The notes under the pieces: generated by a model
The model's database searches: none
What the model was told of the DNA's origin: nothing
The model's input: the letters and a program-made list of their open reading frames with translations, nothing else
Position numbers and translations under genes: made by a program
Shown here: one piece after another, positions 6,138-8,111 of the stretch
Layout of the letters: each line of letters opens with the position of its first letter
How positions within the stretch are numbered: the stretch's first letter is position 1
Origin: Burkholderiales bacterium
GTDB lineage: Bacteria; Pseudomonadota; Gammaproteobacteria; Burkholderiales; SG8-39
Assembly (NCBI GenBank): GCA_029266935.1
Contig: JAQSVY010000049.1
Span: forward strand, 1 to 8,111
Reading direction: 5' to 3'
Length of the DNA stretch: 8,111 nucleotides

Positions 6138-7024
6138 CAGATCTTGCGCGCCTCCGGCGGGCTGAACAGGCCCTTGGGCCGCACGATCAGCACCAGGGCC
6201 ATCACGAAGTAGACGATGAAGAGCTCCCCTTCAGGCCAGTAGCGCACCGCGACCGAGCGCACCACGCCGACCATCAGCGCGCCGAACGCCGCGCCGCCCA
6301 GGCTACCGAGCCCGCCGATCACCACCACCGCGAAGGACAGCACGATCACCTCGACGCCGATGCCCGGGGACACCGCGATCATCGGCGCGGTGAGCGCGCC
6401 GCCCAGCGCGGCGAGCATCGTGCCCAGGGTGAATGTGACGAGGTAGACGCGCTCGACGTTGATGCCCATTGCCGCGCTCATCTCGCGGTCATGGATGACC
6501 GCGACGAGGAGCTTGCCGTGGCGCGTGGCGCGCTGCGCCCAGAAAAGCCCGAGCCCGGCGAGCACCGCCACCGCGATCAGCACCAGGTTGTACACCGGGT
6601 AAACGAGCCCGCCGACCTCGAAGTTGCCGGGCAGCGAATAGGGCTCGGGGAGCAGGCGCGACTCGACGCCCCAGACGAGCTTGATCGCGTCCTCCAGGAT
6701 GAGGAAGGCGGCATAGGTGACGAGCAGCAGCACGATCTCGTCCTTGCCGTACATGCGCTTGAGCAGCCCGCGCTCGAGGAGCGGCCCCAGGACGAGGCCG
6801 ACCAGCAGCACCGCGAGCGCGAGCATGAGGAAGGTGCCCGAAGGCGGCAGCCCCGCCGCCACCCAGGCGCCGCCGAGCGACGCTGCGGCATAGGCGCCGA
6901 GCGCGTACAGGCTGCCGTGCGCGATGTTGAGGATGCGCATGACGCCGTAGATGAGCGTCAGCCCCGCCGCCATCAGAAACAGCCAGGAGGAGTAGACGAC
7001 GCCGTCGAAGAGGACCGCGAGCAG
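6137..7024 (-). CDS. livH: HAAT-type ABC transporter permease (LivH), probable CTG start
   Basis: This is the second channel-forming permease. Landmarks are GLTLIYGVMRILNIAHGSLYALGAY near the N-terminus (in two parts around residues 21-45), the ATPase-contact region HDREMSAAMGINVERVY, and GGLGSLGGAAFGALMVGVV near the C-terminus. The first standard start in frame is ATG 6973 (278 residues), but it falls inside the first membrane helix. The upstream codons read LLAVLFDGVVYSSWLFL, which continues that helix and matches the usual LivH N-terminus. Between the in-frame TGA that closes the frame (7042-7040) and 6973 there is no ATG, GTG or TTG. CTG at 7024-7022, 8 nt after the binding-protein stop, gives a normal 295-residue protein and is proposed as the start. 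No clear Shine-Dalgarno precedes either choice. A sequencing error hiding a normal start is the alternative. Confidence 0.88.
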   Translation of the reverse strand: MLAVLFDGVVYSSWLFLMAAGLTLIYGVMRILNIAHGSLYALGAYAAASLGGAWVAAGLPPSGTFLMLALAVLLVGLVLGPLLERGLLKRMYGKDEIVLLLVTYAAFLILEDAIKLVWGVESRLLPEPYSLPGNFEVGGLVYPVYNLVLIAVAVLAGLGLFWAQRATRHGKLLVAVIHDREMSAAMGINVERVYLVTFTLGTMLAALGGALTAPMIAVSPGIGVEVIVLSFAVVVIGGLGSLGGAAFGALMVGVVRSVAVRYWPEGELFIVYFVMALVLIVRPKGLFSPPEARKI

Positions 7025-7031
7025 GCGCGCG

Positions 7032-8111
7032 CTACTTCTTCAGCCCTGCCTTGATCCAGGCCTCGCTCTTCATGCCCTCGGGCGGGTTCACCTGCTCGGC
7101 CGGGTAGCGCTTGACGTCGACGATGCGCATCTCGCCACCGCTCGAGCGCACCGTGCCGATGGCGTTGTCCATCACCGCCTGGTGCCCCTTGCCGAGCGCC
7201 ATCTTCACCGTGCCGCCGACGCCCTCGAAGCTGAGGTTCTCGAGCCCCGCGGCGATCTGCTCCTGGCTCGGCGCCGCGGCCCCGGCCTTCTGCGCCTTCT
7301 CGTAGGCGGCCTTCAGGCCGAGCAGCGCGTTGGTCGCCTTGTAAGCCGCGTAGTTCGGCGGCAGCGCGTAGCGATCCTGGAACGCGCCTTTGAACCAGCG
7401 GTTGAGCTCGTTGTCGGGCGCGAACGGGCCGAAGGGGCCGCGTGCGCCGAGCACCGTGCCGTCGGGGATCTTGGCGCCCAGGCGGTTGATCGCCGGCTCG
7501 CCCGCGGAGAGCACCACCAGGTGCTTCTGGAACAGACCGCGCGGCGCCCCCTGCAGCACCAGGCCCTCCAGGTCGCCGCCCCAGAAGCTCGAGTGCACGA
7601 GGTCGGCGCCCGAGGAGAGCAGCGTCGAGATCTCGGCGCCGAACTGCCCGGCGAAGAGCTTGGTCATGAGCGAGGTCTTCACCTCGAGGCCGGGCTTGAG
7701 CGCCTTCATCGCCGCCTCGAAGTCGGCCCAGGAGTCCTGGCCCCAGGCGTAGTTCTGGTTGATGCCGGCGATGGAGCGGATGTTCGGGTTGCGCTCGAGC
7801 ACGTAGCGCGCCGCGGCGACGTTGTCCATCGTGCCCGTGGGCCCGGTGCGGAACACGTACTTGTACGAGGCGTCCTCGAAGATGCGCGGCGTGCCGCAGT
7901 CGAAGAGCACGGTGAGCTTCTTCAGCTCCTCGGCCACCGGCGCGATCGCCAGGCAGTCGCCGCTCGAGATATAGCCGACCACGAGGTCGACGCGCTGCGA
8001 GAGGTTGCGGAACTCCGCCACCTGCTTCTGCGGTCCGCCCGCCTCGTCGATGATCACCAGCTCGAGCGCTCGACCGCCGAAGCCCTTGCTGTTGTACGGC
8101 GCGGGCACCGA
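7032..8111 (-). CDS. HAAT-type ABC transporter substrate-binding protein, N-terminus outside window
   Basis: This is the periplasmic receptor of the importer (Peripla_BP_6 / LivJ-LivK-like type I fold). The frame is open through the right edge and ends at TAG 7034-7032. About 359 codons are visible; the signal peptide and first strand are missing, perhaps 50-70 residues. The GTG at 8108 is internal and not a real start. Recognisable parts are VGYISSGDCLAIAPVAEELK, the ligand-pocket loop region at about 7990-7930, followed by LFDCGTPRIFED and KYVFRTGPT. The visible chain has exactly two Cys, at codons 7953-7955 and 7896-7898, 19 residues apart, in the region where LivJ-type proteins have a disulfide. 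NYAAYKATNALLGLKAA and the C-terminal EAWIKAGLKK are family-like. Ligand identity cannot be read from the sequence. No stem-loop separates it from livH. Confidence 0.93.
   Translation of the reverse strand, partial: SVPAPYNSKGFGGRALELVIIDEAGGPQKQVAEFRNLSQRVDLVVGYISSGDCLAIAPVAEELKKLTVLFDCGTPRIFEDASYKYVFRTGPTGTMDNVAAARYVLERNPNIRSIAGINQNYAWGQDSWADFEAAMKALKPGLEVKTSLMTKLFAGQFGAEISTLLSSGADLVHSSFWGGDLEGLVLQGAPRGLFQKHLVVLSAGEPAINRLGAKIPDGTVLGARGPFGPFAPDNELNRWFKGAFQDRYALPPNYAAYKATNALLGLKAAYEKAQKAGAAAPSQEQIAAGLENLSFEGVGGTVKMALGKGHQAVMDNAIGTVRSSGGEMRIVDVKRYPAEQVNPPEGMKSEAWIKAGLKK

Noticed and set aside
6984..6993. CCAGGAGGAG on the + strand as a Shine-Dalgarno sequence for a gene to its right
   Set aside because: The + strand there is opposite livH and the binding-protein gene, and no plausible protein starts after it.
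1..8111. Search by eye for tRNA, rRNA, CRISPR arrays, insertion sequences, riboswitches and a defence or novel system
   Set aside because: No candidates were seen. All but 1099-1136 and a few bases at gene junctions is accounted for by recognisable protein genes.

Overview
The window is very GC-rich with strong G/C bias at third codon positions. Together with its protein families this suggests a betaproteobacterium, probably in or near the Burkholderiales. That is a judgement from family resemblance, since no 16S or other marker gene is present. The DNA is almost entirely coding; the largest non-coding gap is 38 nt (1099-1136).

Left part, + strand. At 1-1098 is the 3' portion of a hybrid sensor histidine kinase, entered just after its phospho-accepting His: end of the H-box, HATPase domain, then a fused receiver domain. 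After a 38-nt spacer holding an imperfect palindrome, a 398-residue MFS permease runs from 1137 to 2333.

Right part, - strand, read from right to left. This is a compact HAAT (Liv-type) ABC importer operon: a periplasmic substrate-binding protein (7032 to beyond the right edge), permease LivH (6137-7024), permease LivM (5217-6137), ATPase LivG (4492-5220), ATPase LivF (3858-4505) and an acyl-CoA synthetase (2326-3861). Successive genes from livH on overlap by 1 to 14 nt, so they are probably translated from one transcript. The operon converges on the MFS gene and the two reading frames overlap by 8 nt.

A plausible joint role is that the binding protein captures a carboxylate (an amino acid-like, aromatic or other organic acid), LivHM passes it through the membrane using ATP hydrolysis by LivFG, and the terminal CoA ligase traps it as a CoA thioester for catabolism. 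The substrate cannot be read from the sequence. The MFS permease and the kinase have no demonstrable link to this pathway.

I see no mobile element, CRISPR array, RNA gene or clearly new system. The points most worth a second look are a paired loss of consensus catalytic motifs in LivG and LivF that would leave one degenerate ATP site, a livH gene whose conserved N-terminus implies a CTG start, a probable compensated double frameshift in the kinase linker, and the palindrome placed directly against the MFS start codon.
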